64,000 bases of DNA from Salegentibacter sp. Hel_I_6 (lineage in GTDB: Bacteria; Bacteroidota; Bacteroidia; Flavobacteriales; Flavobacteriaceae): positions 2,852,001 through 2,916,000 of the forward strand of contig NZ_JQNQ01000001.1 of assembly GCF_000745315.1 (NCBI RefSeq), read 5' to 3'. Shown piece after piece: positions 38,001 to 45,797 of this stretch. The notes under the pieces were generated by a model. That model saw only the letters and a list, made by a program, of their open reading frames with translations, had not been told where the DNA came from and did not search any database. Made by a program: the position numbers and the translations under genes. The stretch's first letter is position 1, and every line of letters begins with the position of its first letter.

Positions 38001-41000
38001 GGTCAGACCATTACCCCGGCGCACCGAATATTACCTATTCATTCCCAGTAGACCCCGGCACTTATGAGGTACGTCTTTATCTGGGTAATGGTTACCACGG
38101 AACTTCAAAAACGGATCAACGAATCTTTAATGTGGAGTTGGAAGGGATCGTGCACCCAGAACTGAATGGAATCGATATCTCTGGGACTTTTGGTCATAGG
38201 GTAGGTGCGGTAATTAGTAAAATGGTGGAGGTAACCGATGGATCTTTGGATATTTCCTTTCTACACGCTGTGGAGAATCCTATAGTTAATGGAATTGAAA
38301 TACTTGGTTCCGGAGATAATGGAAATCCTATTTCAATAACAGAGATAGCAGATCAAAGCAACATAACCGGCGATGAGCTCGATGGTAGTCTCGCAGTATC
38401 GGCAACCGGGGGAGATGGATCTTTGGTCTATTCGATATCCGGTGCTCCTGCGGGTGTAGTAATAGATCCCGTTACCGGTGTAATTAGTGGTACGATTGCA
38501 CTGGATGCAGATATTTTAAGTCCTTACAATGTTATAATAACTGTTAATGATAGTAACCAAGAAATTGTTGAGGAAAGTAGCATAAGTTTTACCTGGGTAG
38601 TTTCCTCACCTGTATTTTCCGGATTGTGGAATGAGAAGTTTGAGAATCAAAATTACACAGCGAGGCATGAATGCTCTTTCGTTCAGGCCGGGGATAAGTT
38701 TTACCTAATGGGAGGAAGGGAAAGTGCTAAAACTGTAGAGGTATATGATTACAACACAAACTCCTGGTCTCCTATTGTTAATTCGGCACCATTTGAATTT
38801 AACCACTTTCAGGCTTCAGAATACCAGGGCTTAATTTGGGTAATAGGGGCTTTTAGCACCAATAATTTCCCTTCAGAAATTCCAACCGAGCATGTTTGGA
38901 TTTTTAATCCAGATACACAGGAATGGATTCAAGGTCCTTCTATTCCTGAAAACAGGAGAAGAGGCTCTACAGGAGTGGTAGTTTATAATGATAAATTTTA
39001 CATCTCTGGAGGTAATACGAATGGGCATAATGGAGGGTATGTCCCCTGGTTTGATCAATATGATCCTGCCACAGGAATATGGACGCCACTAGCGGATGCT
39101 CCAACACCTCGTGATCATTTTCACTCTACAGTAATAGGAGATAAATTATACCTTGCAGGAGGCAGGCTTTCAGGAGGGACGGGAGGTACTTTTAAACCGC
39201 TTATCCCTCAGGTTGACGTGTACGATTTTAGCACTTCAACCTGGAGCACTTTACCAGATCATTTACCCACTCCAAGGGCTGCTGCAGCAGCAGTAAATTT
39301 TGAAGATAAATTAGTTGTTATTGGAGGAGAAGTTTCAAATGAAGAAGTTGATGGGTCAGTTATAAGTGATGCACTCAATATTACGGAAGAATATGATCCA
39401 ACTTTAGGTGAATGGAAAAGAATTGCTTCCTTGAACCATAAAAGACACGGGACCCAGGCTATAGTCTCTGGAAGTGGAATATATATCACTGCAGGCTCCC
39501 CTTCTTTAGGAGGAGGTAACCAAAAGAAGATGGAGTTTCTGGGAAATGATACTCCAGTTGGAACATCTCTTATAGCCAGTTCAATTTCAATCCCGGATTC
39601 CCTGAAAATCGATAAAAATTTCACAATGGAAATGCCTTTGGAAATAACTGGTGGAAATACGGGGATATTTATTACTTCAATTGAACTTGAAGGTTTATAT
39701 GCTCAAAACTTTCAAATTATAGCGGGAAATCTTACTAATGCCCTGCTAAAACCAAACGATCTTCATCTCATCGAACTTGAATATATTGGTAATAGCAACG
39801 AAGAGAACGCCAATTTAATTATCAACTATGGATTAACAGGTCAGAGAACTATAGCTTTAAGCCTTGCTGAAAATAATATTATTGTTAATTCAATTTCAGA
39901 TCAAACAAATGTAATCGGCGATGTTTTGGATGGGACTCTTTCAGTTAGTGCCACCGGTGGAGATGGCGCTTTGGTGTATTCCATCTCGGGAGCCCCAGCT
40001 GGAGTGGTTATCGATGCCTCAACGGGTGTGATTAGTGGCAGCATTGCCCCTGACGCTGCCAGGGAAACGCCTTATGTGGTAAGCGTAAGCGTAGATGATA
40101 GTGATGATATAACCACAGATTCGGTAACCTCTAGTTTTAACTGGACGGTTAGCTCGGGAGCTCCTGTAATTGTACAAAACCTTCCAGATCTCCAAAAGTA
40201 TACTGGGGATGTGGATGATACTTTTGATCTGAACCTTTATTTTGATGATAACCAGGGTGTCGAGAACTTGGTATACACGGTGGAACTTAATAGCGAACCC
40301 TCTATAGGTGCTTCAATATTAGATAATATTCTAAGCTTAAGCTATCCTACGGTAACGGCGGTATCTGAGATCACTATTAGAGCTACAGATTCCAATAGTA
40401 ATTTCGTGGAACAAAGTTTTAATGTCACAGTGATTGAGGAGCCCACAGAATCCGGAGTATTATACCGTGTAAACTCTGGTGGTCCTGCAATAGCTTCCAT
40501 AGATGGTGAACTAGACTGGGGCGGAGATACTTCCTCTGAAAATTCTCCTTATTTAGCAGTATCAGCTGGGAATAACACCGGTAACTTTAGTATGAAGAAC
40601 TATACAACTGAAGTGGATTTGGAAACGACCCCGACCAGTATTTTTAATACCGAAAGGTCAGACCATTACCCCGGCGCACCGAATATTACCTATTCATTCC
40701 CAGTAGACCCCGGCACTTATGAGGTACGTCTTTACCTGGGTAATGGTTACCACGGAACTTCAAAAACAGGCCAACGAATATTTAATGTGGAGTTAGAAGG
40801 GATCGTGCATCCTGAACTGAATGGAATCGATATCTCTGGAACTTTTGGTCATAGAGTAGGCGCGGTAATTAGTAAAATAGTGGAGGTAGCAGATGGATCT
40901 TTAGATATATCTTTTCTACACGCTGTAGAGAATCCTTTAGTTAATGGCATTGAAATACTTGGTTCCAGTATGGCAAAACAGGTGGTAGTTTCTGGGAATT

Positions 41001-41332
41001 TGAATGAGATAATCTCAAAAGAAAATTATACCAGTATTGAAAATGCTCATGAGTTACTAAACTCAGATGAACAATTATCGGCCTATTTATATCCTAATCC
41101 TTCCATTAATGATGTTTATTTGAAACTATCGGATCCATCATATAATCTTAAGGAACTTTTGGTATATTCTTCCAATGGAAGGTTATTGAAAATTCTGGAT
41201 GCCAAACGAATCCAGGTAGACAAAGGTTCATATAATATAGATGTTACAGGGTTTCCTGATGGAACCTACATTATGAAATTAAATTTTATGGACACTAAAA
41301 GTTTGAATTTAAGACTGGTTAAGCGAAAATAA
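32015..41332 (+). CDS. Giant secreted multi-domain lectin-like protein with type IX sorting domain
   Basis: 3105 residues. A signal peptide (about 1-30, ending LNAQ) is followed by a sorbosone-dehydrogenase-like beta-propeller (about 35-562), an Asp-rich calcium-binding segment (DYDGDGYTNQDEIDND and DLDDDSDGIPDAQDPF, about 578-635) and a possible jelly-roll domain (about 650-890). Then come cadherin/Ig-like domains alternating with four malectin-like domains at about 994-1164, 1366-1539, 1929-2099 and 2812-2985. Malectin-type motifs include LYRVNSGGPAI, YEVRLYLGNGYHGTS and GQRIFNVELEG. A Kelch propeller lies at about 2202-2509. The last 80 residues (AYLYPNPSINDVYLKL to the end) are a type A T9SS sorting domain, so it should be secreted through type IX and attached to the surface. 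It lies 174 bases after wzc. Binding the exopolysaccharide is an attractive inference. Confidence 0.9.
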   Translation: MKTLFYSVLKSILFISIYLIFYSSSQLNAQSFSQNNIDLNGKGTINNGTSLTFGPDGRLYVAEYVGVIKALTLERTDGGSYVVTEMEQINGIQSIQGHNDDGSLHQSTMRQTIGLEVVGTAANPVLYVSTSDFRIGGGGGGGSGDVGLDTNSGIITRFSWNGTGWDVVDIIRGLPRSEENHSTNNMEFTTINGDDYLIVASGGHTNAGGPSTNFAYTTEYALSAAILSVNLTMLENMPIQNDNGRKYIYDLPTLDDPSRPNVNGITDPDAPGYDGIDVNDPFGGNDGLNQAIIVPGGPVQIFSPGYRNAYDLVVTESGAVYVTDNGANGGWGGFPVNEGGGDANNDYDLGEPGSSYTSGGEKINNKDHLSLVTLDIKSYQFGSFYGGHPTPVRANPYGAGLYTNPAVTGTEGAIFRTLIYHPNKDTDGFTSDPELGLPANWPPVQVANPVEGDYRGPGDPNPDGPEDELVTIWGTNTNAIDEYTASNFNGAMKGDLIAGVNTGVLRRVQLNEDGSLKELTPSFASGIGGDALGVACNGDNDIFPGTIWVVTLNGKLVVFEPQDFGICLQPEDEGYDPLADYDGDGYTNQDEIDNDTDHCNGGSQPNDHNKTAGAPLISDLNDLDDDSDGIPDAQDPFQLGNPLESSSDAFSLPVINELFSSNPDLQGYMGLGLTGLMNNGDPNPNWLNWMDRRDDASEPNPNDILGGAIGAMTMQMTAGTALGTNNNQEKGFQYGVRVDQSKGVFTVTGGLFNFNDPLQLYGHSSTPNGELGIFIGTGFQDNYIKFVLTKSGLTIQQEINDVPLDPLLITVPEQNRPDSGAALFYVIDPVSGNIDFEYTFDNGPRISAGSLVAQGAILEAIQSSAKDLAVGLIGTSNAPGVELEGTWDYLHVTGSAPYIIEELPEITEIIGAVNETIDLNNYFNDDYGTNNLQFSIVNNSNPAIEAFIVENILEIRFPPTPTVSDITIRATDSDNLFVEQTFKVTVNEAPISNILYRINAGGPTIISLDGEVDWEADTSGENSPYLTEAGGNNTSGFSINNYSEEIDLSTTPTSIFNTERSDNVSGPPNVTYSFPVEQGNYEVRLYMGNGYHGTSDPDERIFDVEIEGITHPEIKDIDLSGTFGHRTGTVITKIVEVNDGFLDIALLHGQIENPLINGIEILGSSRRETPIVVSQIPDQFNIVGEELDGSLAVEASGGDGNLSYSISGAPLGIFIEPTNGQIGGAIDINANDQSPYTITITIDDGDDHSNDAVSISFIWTITAGEPYIVQDIPDLNRYVDSEDETINLNNFFDDNAGRENLLYSIEDNSNTAVNTAILDSLLSISFPAVAAIANITVRATDADNYYVEQTFRVTVNPQTSDPTPSIVLYRVNSGGPAITSIDNEIDWGADTSSENSSYLIEAAGNSTASFNMSNYTDEVNLETTPTGIFNSERSDHSPGIPNITYSFPVAPGNYEVRLYMGNGYHGTSKTGQRIFNVEVEGILYPELEGIDISDTFGHKVGGVISKTVEIIDGSLEISFLHGSIENPLISGIEILGSSIMGNPISITEIADQTNVIGDVLDGTLSVSATGGDDALVYSISGAPAGVVIDASTGVISGSIAPDAARETPYLVSVSVDDSDDVTSDVVSTSFNWTVSSGAPVITTALPDLERLVSSADDSIDLNNYFDDNDGVENLEYSVELNSDPSIGAVIINNVLTLSYPGVPALSELSIRATDTYSNFVEQSFQVNVIEDIGGIDILVESIADQTNVIGDVLDGTLSVSATGGDGALVYTISGAPAGVVIDASTGVISGSIAPDAARETPYVVSVSVDDSDDITTDSVTSSFNWTVSSGAPVIVQNLPGLQKYTGDVDDTFDLNLYFDDNQGVENLVYTVELNSEPSIGASILDNILSLSYPTVTAVSEITIRATDSNSNFVEQSFNVTVIEEPTESGVLYRVNSGGPAIASIDGELDWGGDTSSENSPYLAVSAGNNTGNFSMKNYTTEVDLETTPTSIFNTERSDHYPGAPNITYSFPVDPGTYEVRLYLGNGYHGTSKTDQRIFNVELEGIVHPELNGIDISGTFGHRVGAVISKMVEVTDGSLDISFLHAVENPIVNGIEILGSGDNGNPISITEIADQSNITGDELDGSLAVSATGGDGSLVYSISGAPAGVVIDPVTGVISGTIALDADILSPYNVIITVNDSNQEIVEESSISFTWVVSSPVFSGLWNEKFENQNYTARHECSFVQAGDKFYLMGGRESAKTVEVYDYNTNSWSPIVNSAPFEFNHFQASEYQGLIWVIGAFSTNNFPSEIPTEHVWIFNPDTQEWIQGPSIPENRRRGSTGVVVYNDKFYISGGNTNGHNGGYVPWFDQYDPATGIWTPLADAPTPRDHFHSTVIGDKLYLAGGRLSGGTGGTFKPLIPQVDVYDFSTSTWSTLPDHLPTPRAAAAAVNFEDKLVVIGGEVSNEEVDGSVISDALNITEEYDPTLGEWKRIASLNHKRHGTQAIVSGSGIYITAGSPSLGGGNQKKMEFLGNDTPVGTSLIASSISIPDSLKIDKNFTMEMPLEITGGNTGIFITSIELEGLYAQNFQIIAGNLTNALLKPNDLHLIELEYIGNSNEENANLIINYGLTGQRTIALSLAENNIIVNSISDQTNVIGDVLDGTLSVSATGGDGALVYSISGAPAGVVIDASTGVISGSIAPDAARETPYVVSVSVDDSDDITTDSVTSSFNWTVSSGAPVIVQNLPDLQKYTGDVDDTFDLNLYFDDNQGVENLVYTVELNSEPSIGASILDNILSLSYPTVTAVSEITIRATDSNSNFVEQSFNVTVIEEPTESGVLYRVNSGGPAIASIDGELDWGGDTSSENSPYLAVSAGNNTGNFSMKNYTTEVDLETTPTSIFNTERSDHYPGAPNITYSFPVDPGTYEVRLYLGNGYHGTSKTGQRIFNVELEGIVHPELNGIDISGTFGHRVGAVISKIVEVADGSLDISFLHAVENPLVNGIEILGSSMAKQVVVSGNLNEIISKENYTSIENAHELLNSDEQLSAYLYPNPSINDVYLKLSDPSYNLKELLVYSSNGRLLKILDAKRIQVDKGSYNIDVTGFPDGTYIMKLNFMDTKSLNLRLVKRK
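36655..36945 (+). repeat. Third, shorter copy of the Ig-like repeat in the giant gene
   Basis: The DNA from about 36661 to 36930 is a close relative of the starts of both long copies (CAAACAAATGTAATCGGCGA and following), encoding the same SISGAPAGVVIDASTGVISG Ig-like domain. Similarity drops after the domain, where the next cadherin-like domain differs. Confidence 0.8.
37246..38315 (+). repeat. First copy of the ~1.07 kb repeat unit in the giant gene
   Basis: This segment encodes one Ig-like, one cadherin-like and one malectin-like domain and recurs 2655 bases (885 codons) downstream. In the first 840 or so bases I find only a handful of differences between copies (for example GTATACC/GTATTCC, CCAGGT/CCAGAT); after about 38088 differences become more frequent. 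The frame is kept in both. Confidence 0.92.
39901..40970 (+). repeat. Second copy of the ~1.07 kb repeat unit in the giant gene
   Basis: Near-identical partner of the copy at 37246. It lies after the Kelch domain and directly before the linker to the type IX sorting domain. The near identity suggests a recent duplication or ongoing gene conversion. Confidence 0.92.
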
Positions 41333-41350
41333 ACCTTCAGCTTAAAAGAA

Positions 41351-41392
41351 AATGATCCCTCTCAATAAATTTTGTGAGGGATGATTTATTTT
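41351..41392. terminator. Bidirectional terminator between the giant gene and katG
   Basis: Stem ATCCCTCTCA / TGTGAGGGAT (nine of ten pairs, plus flanking pairs) with an A/T loop, with A residues before and T residues after on both strands. It can end both converging genes. Confidence 0.8.
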
Positions 41393-41478
41393 TAATATAA
41401 AGTGATATTTTCTATAAAAAACCTTGACAAGGTTCATGTTGAAAGGTCAATTCACTTTAACACTTCTTAGATCACTAG

Positions 41479-43737
41479 CTAAACCAAATCAAAACGATCC
41501 AGGTTCATTACCTTATCCCAGGCTTTTACAAAGTCCTTTACAAACTTTTCTTCTGAATCTACACAGCCATAAACTTCGGCCAAGGCTCTAAGCTCTGAAT
41601 TAGATCCAAAAATAAGGTCTACTCTGCTTCCTGTCCATTTAACCTCTTTTGTAGAGCGATTGCTACCTTCAAATTCGTTTTGAGCGTCTGAAGTTGCTTT
41701 CCAGGTTGTTCGCATATCAAGAATATTTTTGAAGAAATCGTTGGTTAATTGCCCTTGACGATCTGTAAACACACCATGTTTCGAACCATCAAAATTAGTG
41801 TCAAGGACACGCATCCCACCAACTAATACAGTCATTTCTGGTGGTGTTAATGTTAGTAACTGTGCTTTATCTACAAGCATTTCTTCAGCCGAAGCCGAGA
41901 TGTTATCTCTATTTCTTGCATAATTTCGGAAACCATCTGCATTTGGTTCCAGGGGTTCAAATGCTTCCACATCAGTTTGCTCTGCCGTCGCATCTGTTCG
42001 GCCAGGAGTAAATGGAACACCAATATCATAACCTGCATCTGCAGCAGCTTTTTTAATTGCTACGCATCCTCCAAGGACAATAAGATCTGCAACGGAAACT
42101 TTTTTGTTTCCAGATTGTGCATCATTGAATTCTTTTTTAATTTCTTCAAGCTTTGTTATTACTTTCTGTAATTGTGGAGGATTATTAACTTCCCAATGTC
42201 TTTGTGGTTCAAGTCGAATACGTGCTCCATTAGCACCACCACGTTTATCTGATCCTCTAAATGTAGATGCAGAAGCCCACGCAGTAGAAACCAGTTGCGA
42301 AACCGATAATCCTGAATCAAGGATTTTTTTCTTAAGTCCTGCAACATCTTTATCGTTAATTAATTCATGATCAACCTTTGGTACAGGATCCTGCCAGATA
42401 AGTTCTTCTGAAGGTACCTCTGGACCTAAATAGCGTGATAAAGGTCCCATATCACGATGCGTTAATTTATACCAGGCTTTTGAAAAAGCTTCAGCAAACT
42501 CCTCAGGATTTTCGTGAAAATGTTTGGATACTTTCAAATATTCTGGATCTTCTTTTAAGGCAAGATCGGTAGTAAGCATAAAAGGAGCGTGTTTCTTATC
42601 CGGGTCGTGAGCGTCGGGAACAGTTCCTGCACCAGCGCCATCTTTAGGCTTCCATTGGAAAGCTCCACCTGGACCTTTATGGCATTCCCAGTCAAAACCG
42701 AATAAGTTGTCAAAAAAGCTATTGCTCCACCTGGTAGGTGTTTGAGTCCAGGCTCCCTCAATTCCACTTGTTATGGTATTTTCTGCCTTTCCATTTCCGA
42801 AGCTGTTTTTCCAGCCAAGTCCCATTTCTTCAATAGAACCACCTGCAGGTTCTGCTCCAACATATTCGTTAGCATCAGCTGCACCGTGGGTCTTTCCAAA
42901 GGTATGTCCACCGGCTATAAGCGCTACTGTCTCGTAATCGTTCATCGCCATACGGCCGAAGGTTTCACGAATATCTTTTGCAGCTCCAATGGGATCTGGA
43001 TTTCCATTAGGTCCTTCAGGATTTACATAAATAAGTCCCATGTGAGAAGCTCCCAGCGGACTTTCAAGTTCCTTATCTTCTGAATATCGTTCTTCATTTC
43101 CCAGCCATTCGCCTTCAGACCCCCAGTAGATATCTTCCTCCGGTTCCCAAATATCTTCACGGCCACCGCCAAATCCGAAGGTTTCTAATCCCATAGATTC
43201 TAAAGCGCAATTTCCGGTCAAAATCATCAAATCTGCCCAGGAAATTTTTCTTCCATACTTCTGTTTGATAGGCCAAAGTAATAAGCGGGCTTTATCAAGG
43301 TTGGCATTATCCGGCCAGCTGTTTAGGGGTGCAAATCGTTGAGAACCCGAACTGGCTCCCCCACGACCATCACCTATACGGTAGGTTCCGGCACTGTGCC
43401 AGGCCATACGAATAAAGAAAGGTCCGTAATGACCATAATCCGCAGGCCACCATTCCTGGGAATCTTCCATTAGATCAAAGATATCCTTCTTAACAGCGGC
43501 AAGATCAAGGCTTTTAAATTCTTCAGCATAATTAAAATCTTCCCCCATAGGGTTAGATATATTAGAGTGTTGTCTTAAAATTGATAAGTTCAATTGATTA
43601 GGCCACCAATCTCGATTTGAAGTTCCGCTACCGGCAGTCTTATTAAGAGAGCCACCCATAAAGGGACAGCGACTAGATTCATTTACATCCCATACTTTGT
43701 GATTATCGGAATTGTTTGATTGATTGTGTTTTTCCAT
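41479..43737 (-). CDS. katG: Catalase-peroxidase KatG (first copy)
   Basis: 752 residues, full length for the family. The distal haem residues are Arg110, Trp113 and His114 in RMAWHSAGTYR; the proximal haem-ligand region is IAGGHTFGKTHGA; the tyrosine of the Met-Tyr-Trp cross-link is in LIYVNPEGPNGNPDP. The duplicated, haem-free C-terminal half (from about 440, GPLSRYLGPEVPSEELIWQDP) is present. It breaks down hydrogen peroxide in the cytoplasm. No signal peptide is visible. It is a single-gene unit, convergent with the giant gene; repeated CTATAA-type sites lie upstream. A second katG begins at 62630. Confidence 0.97.
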   Translation of the reverse strand: MEKHNQSNNSDNHKVWDVNESSRCPFMGGSLNKTAGSGTSNRDWWPNQLNLSILRQHSNISNPMGEDFNYAEEFKSLDLAAVKKDIFDLMEDSQEWWPADYGHYGPFFIRMAWHSAGTYRIGDGRGGASSGSQRFAPLNSWPDNANLDKARLLLWPIKQKYGRKISWADLMILTGNCALESMGLETFGFGGGREDIWEPEEDIYWGSEGEWLGNEERYSEDKELESPLGASHMGLIYVNPEGPNGNPDPIGAAKDIRETFGRMAMNDYETVALIAGGHTFGKTHGAADANEYVGAEPAGGSIEEMGLGWKNSFGNGKAENTITSGIEGAWTQTPTRWSNSFFDNLFGFDWECHKGPGGAFQWKPKDGAGAGTVPDAHDPDKKHAPFMLTTDLALKEDPEYLKVSKHFHENPEEFAEAFSKAWYKLTHRDMGPLSRYLGPEVPSEELIWQDPVPKVDHELINDKDVAGLKKKILDSGLSVSQLVSTAWASASTFRGSDKRGGANGARIRLEPQRHWEVNNPPQLQKVITKLEEIKKEFNDAQSGNKKVSVADLIVLGGCVAIKKAAADAGYDIGVPFTPGRTDATAEQTDVEAFEPLEPNADGFRNYARNRDNISASAEEMLVDKAQLLTLTPPEMTVLVGGMRVLDTNFDGSKHGVFTDRQGQLTNDFFKNILDMRTTWKATSDAQNEFEGSNRSTKEVKWTGSRVDLIFGSNSELRALAEVYGCVDSEEKFVKDFVKAWDKVMNLDRFDLV

Positions 43738-43776
43738 AATTAAGGAGAGTTTTAAAAGATTAACAATCTAAAAATA

Positions 43777-43845
43777 CTATAATTTTTACTTATAGCTTTT
43801 TAATTTTTATACTAAATAACTATAGTGATTAGGCAAAAACTATAG
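43777..43845 (-). promoter_or_regulatory. Candidate operator region upstream of katG
   Basis: A perfect inverted repeat CTATAA-N7-TTATAG lies at 43777-43795, 40-58 bases upstream of the katG start, and two further CTATAG hexamers follow at 43820 and 43840. The TATAG units are spaced by 30 and 20 bases, that is, by whole helical turns. Half-sites resemble the ATAG/CTAT element of OxyR, but the spacing does not fit its ATAG-N7-CTAT-N7 arrangement, and it is not a clean PerR box. The regulator is therefore unassigned. Confidence 0.35.
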
Positions 43846-43979
43846 CGCGAAAGTGCAGCGAAACCATAAATTTCTAAATATGTGATTTGTATGGGTTTTT
43901 AAGTACGTTTTATTAGTCAGTAATAGACTAACTTTAGGCTATTCCGAAAAGGTAAGAATTTGATGCCAATAACTTTTAA

Positions 43980-44639
43980 GTGGGGACTAAAACTAATTTA
44001 TCTAATAAAAACGCACTGGTTATCGTTGCACATCCAGATGATGAAACTTTATGGTGCGGCGGTACTATATTAACACATCCTTATTTCAACTGGTATGTGA
44101 TCTCTCTTTCTCGTGGAGACGATATAGAAAGAGCTCCAAAATTTCACAAATGCCTAAAAATTTTACAAGCTAATGGAGCAATGGGCGAGTTAGATGACAG
44201 CCCTAAACAAAAACCTTTAGATAATGAAATAGTTAAAAAGACAATATTAAGTTTACTGCCCAACCAGGATTTTGATCTAATTATCACGCATAATCCTTCA
44301 GGAGAATATACCCGGCACTTAAGACACGAAGAAGTAAGCCGGGCTGTACTTGAATTATGGTACGAAAAGAAGATTTCAACAACCGAACTCTGGACTTTTG
44401 CTTATGAAGACGGAAATAAAGAATATTTCTCAAGAGCGGAAGAAAAGGCTTTTCAGTTTCCGTTACCGGAAAAAATATGGAAGCAAAAATATGCACTTAT
44501 TACCGAAACTTATGGATTTCCCATTGCAGGTTTTGAAGCCGAAACCACACCTAAAATAGAAGCTTTTTGGAAATTTAAGAATCCAGAAAAGGCTTATGAG
44601 TGGTTGCAGCAAGTTGGGAGACTGAAAAAAATACAATAA
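43980..44639 (+). CDS. PIG-L family deacetylase
   Basis: 219 residues, with a GTG start at 43980 (an upstream ATG at 43963 is in another frame). The zinc-binding motif AHPDDE is at residues 17-22, with WCGGTI just after; further ligands lie in HNPSGEYTRHLRHEEV near residue 105-120. The family removes acetyl groups from N-acetylglucosaminyl conjugates (GPI intermediates, mycothiol and bacillithiol precursors). It leads a plus-strand cluster with glycosyltransferases and carbohydrate hydrolase-like proteins, so a glycoconjugate substrate is likely. The gap to the next gene is 7 bases. Confidence 0.88.
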   Translation: MGTKTNLSNKNALVIVAHPDDETLWCGGTILTHPYFNWYVISLSRGDDIERAPKFHKCLKILQANGAMGELDDSPKQKPLDNEIVKKTILSLLPNQDFDLIITHNPSGEYTRHLRHEEVSRAVLELWYEKKISTTELWTFAYEDGNKEYFSRAEEKAFQFPLPEKIWKQKYALITETYGFPIAGFEAETTPKIEAFWKFKNPEKAYEWLQQVGRLKKIQ

Positions 44640-44646
44640 TACGGAA

Positions 44647-45789
44647 ATGAAAATATTGGTGCTTTACGATTATCCTCCTTCTCCCGGAGGTTTGGCTACG
44701 CAAGGAGATTTATTATATAAAGGTCTTCTTGAGTTGGGAATAGACGCACACGCTGTTCATTTTGAATCTGCCCAGGAGAAGGAATGGTATTATCGTTGGT
44801 TTAAACCCGATGTCGTGGTTGGAGTGGGGTATTGGGGCCATACCCCGCAACTCGTTCTTCATCCGCAAAGCCACGGGGTCGTGCCCGTTCCCTGGTTGGT
44901 AGCAGATGGATATATTGCCAATTATCAGGATGTGTTGAATAAGCTACCCCTTATTTTGGTAACTTCAAATTGGGTGAAAGAAATGTATGTGCGAGATGGA
45001 ATAAATCCCGAAAATATTGAAGTCTTACCCGTGGGTTGTAATACCGATACTTTTATTCCTTTTAATAATAATGATCCTAAAATTGTGGCGGTTCGGGAAG
45101 CTTTGGGGATTACGCCCAATCAACTCTTGATCCTTACCATAGGAGGCGATGCCGCTTCCAAAGGTGCCAGGGAAGTGATGGAGGCTCTCGCATTAATAGA
45201 CGATAATTCGCTTAACTGGAAATATGTATGTAAAGTATGGCCTCAACCCCGCACTAAAGCTCAAAACATATTAGATCTTGAATTAGCCAAAAAACTGGGT
45301 CTTGAAAAAAAGATTTTTTACGCTACAAATACTATTTCCCGCAATTTTGTTCCTTACCTGATAGGTGCCTGTGATATTTATGCGGCTCCTTCAAGGCTTG
45401 AAGGGTTTGGAATGCCACAAGTGGAAGCCGGAGCTTGTGGGAAACCGGTTTTAGGAATAAATGCTATGGGAATGTTAGATACCCTTATCCACGAAAAGAC
45501 CGCTTTACTGGCCGAAGTTTCAGAAAGAATTATTGCTAAAGAGGTGATTTTAGGGAAGGAGTCCGGATTTCAAAAGAACCATAAAATCGTTTTTGATACC
45601 CCGCGTACTGTAGATTACCGTGCCGATGTTCAGGATATAGCGGAGTACTTATTAAGGCTGATGAAGGACAAATCTTTAAGGGGTAATCTGGGAGCAGAAG
45701 GAAGAAAGCGGGTTGTCGCGAACTTCGATTACAGGGTTGTGGCAAGAAGGTTTTTGCAAATCCTGGAGAATAAATTAGGGTTAGTTTAA
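44647..45789 (+). CDS. Family 4 glycosyltransferase in the PIG-L/GH130 cluster
   Basis: 380 residues. N-terminal acceptor loop YDYPPSPGGLATQGDLLYKG, then VLPVGCNTDTFIPF at the interdomain hinge, and C-terminal AAPSRLEGFGMPQVEAGACG with the E-x7-E motif. ILTIGGDAASKGAREVMEAL is the donor-domain start. It is preceded by the deacetylase gene and followed 8 bases later by the GH100-like gene. A deacetylase next to a GT4 recalls the BshA/BshB or MshA/MshB pairing, but the sequence is not close enough to claim that pathway. Confidence 0.9.
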   Translation: MKILVLYDYPPSPGGLATQGDLLYKGLLELGIDAHAVHFESAQEKEWYYRWFKPDVVVGVGYWGHTPQLVLHPQSHGVVPVPWLVADGYIANYQDVLNKLPLILVTSNWVKEMYVRDGINPENIEVLPVGCNTDTFIPFNNNDPKIVAVREALGITPNQLLILTIGGDAASKGAREVMEALALIDDNSLNWKYVCKVWPQPRTKAQNILDLELAKKLGLEKKIFYATNTISRNFVPYLIGACDIYAAPSRLEGFGMPQVEAGACGKPVLGINAMGMLDTLIHEKTALLAEVSERIIAKEVILGKESGFQKNHKIVFDTPRTVDYRADVQDIAEYLLRLMKDKSLRGNLGAEGRKRVVANFDYRVVARRFLQILENKLGLV

Positions 45790-45797
45790 AATTTAAA

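Noticed and set aside
32015..41332. CRISPR-like or tandem DNA array in the repeat-rich giant gene
   Set aside because: The repeats are in-frame protein domains of hundreds of bases, not short direct repeats with unique spacers.
42742..43083. Plus-strand frame of 113 residues within katG
   Set aside because: It is a shadow of the haem-binding half of katG; equivalent antisense frames occur in the second katG too.
43820..43845. A full OxyR operator upstream of katG
   Set aside because: ATAG/CTAT half-sites are present but the spacing does not match ATAG-N7-CTAT-N7-ATAG-N7-CTAT, so only a generic candidate site is reported.
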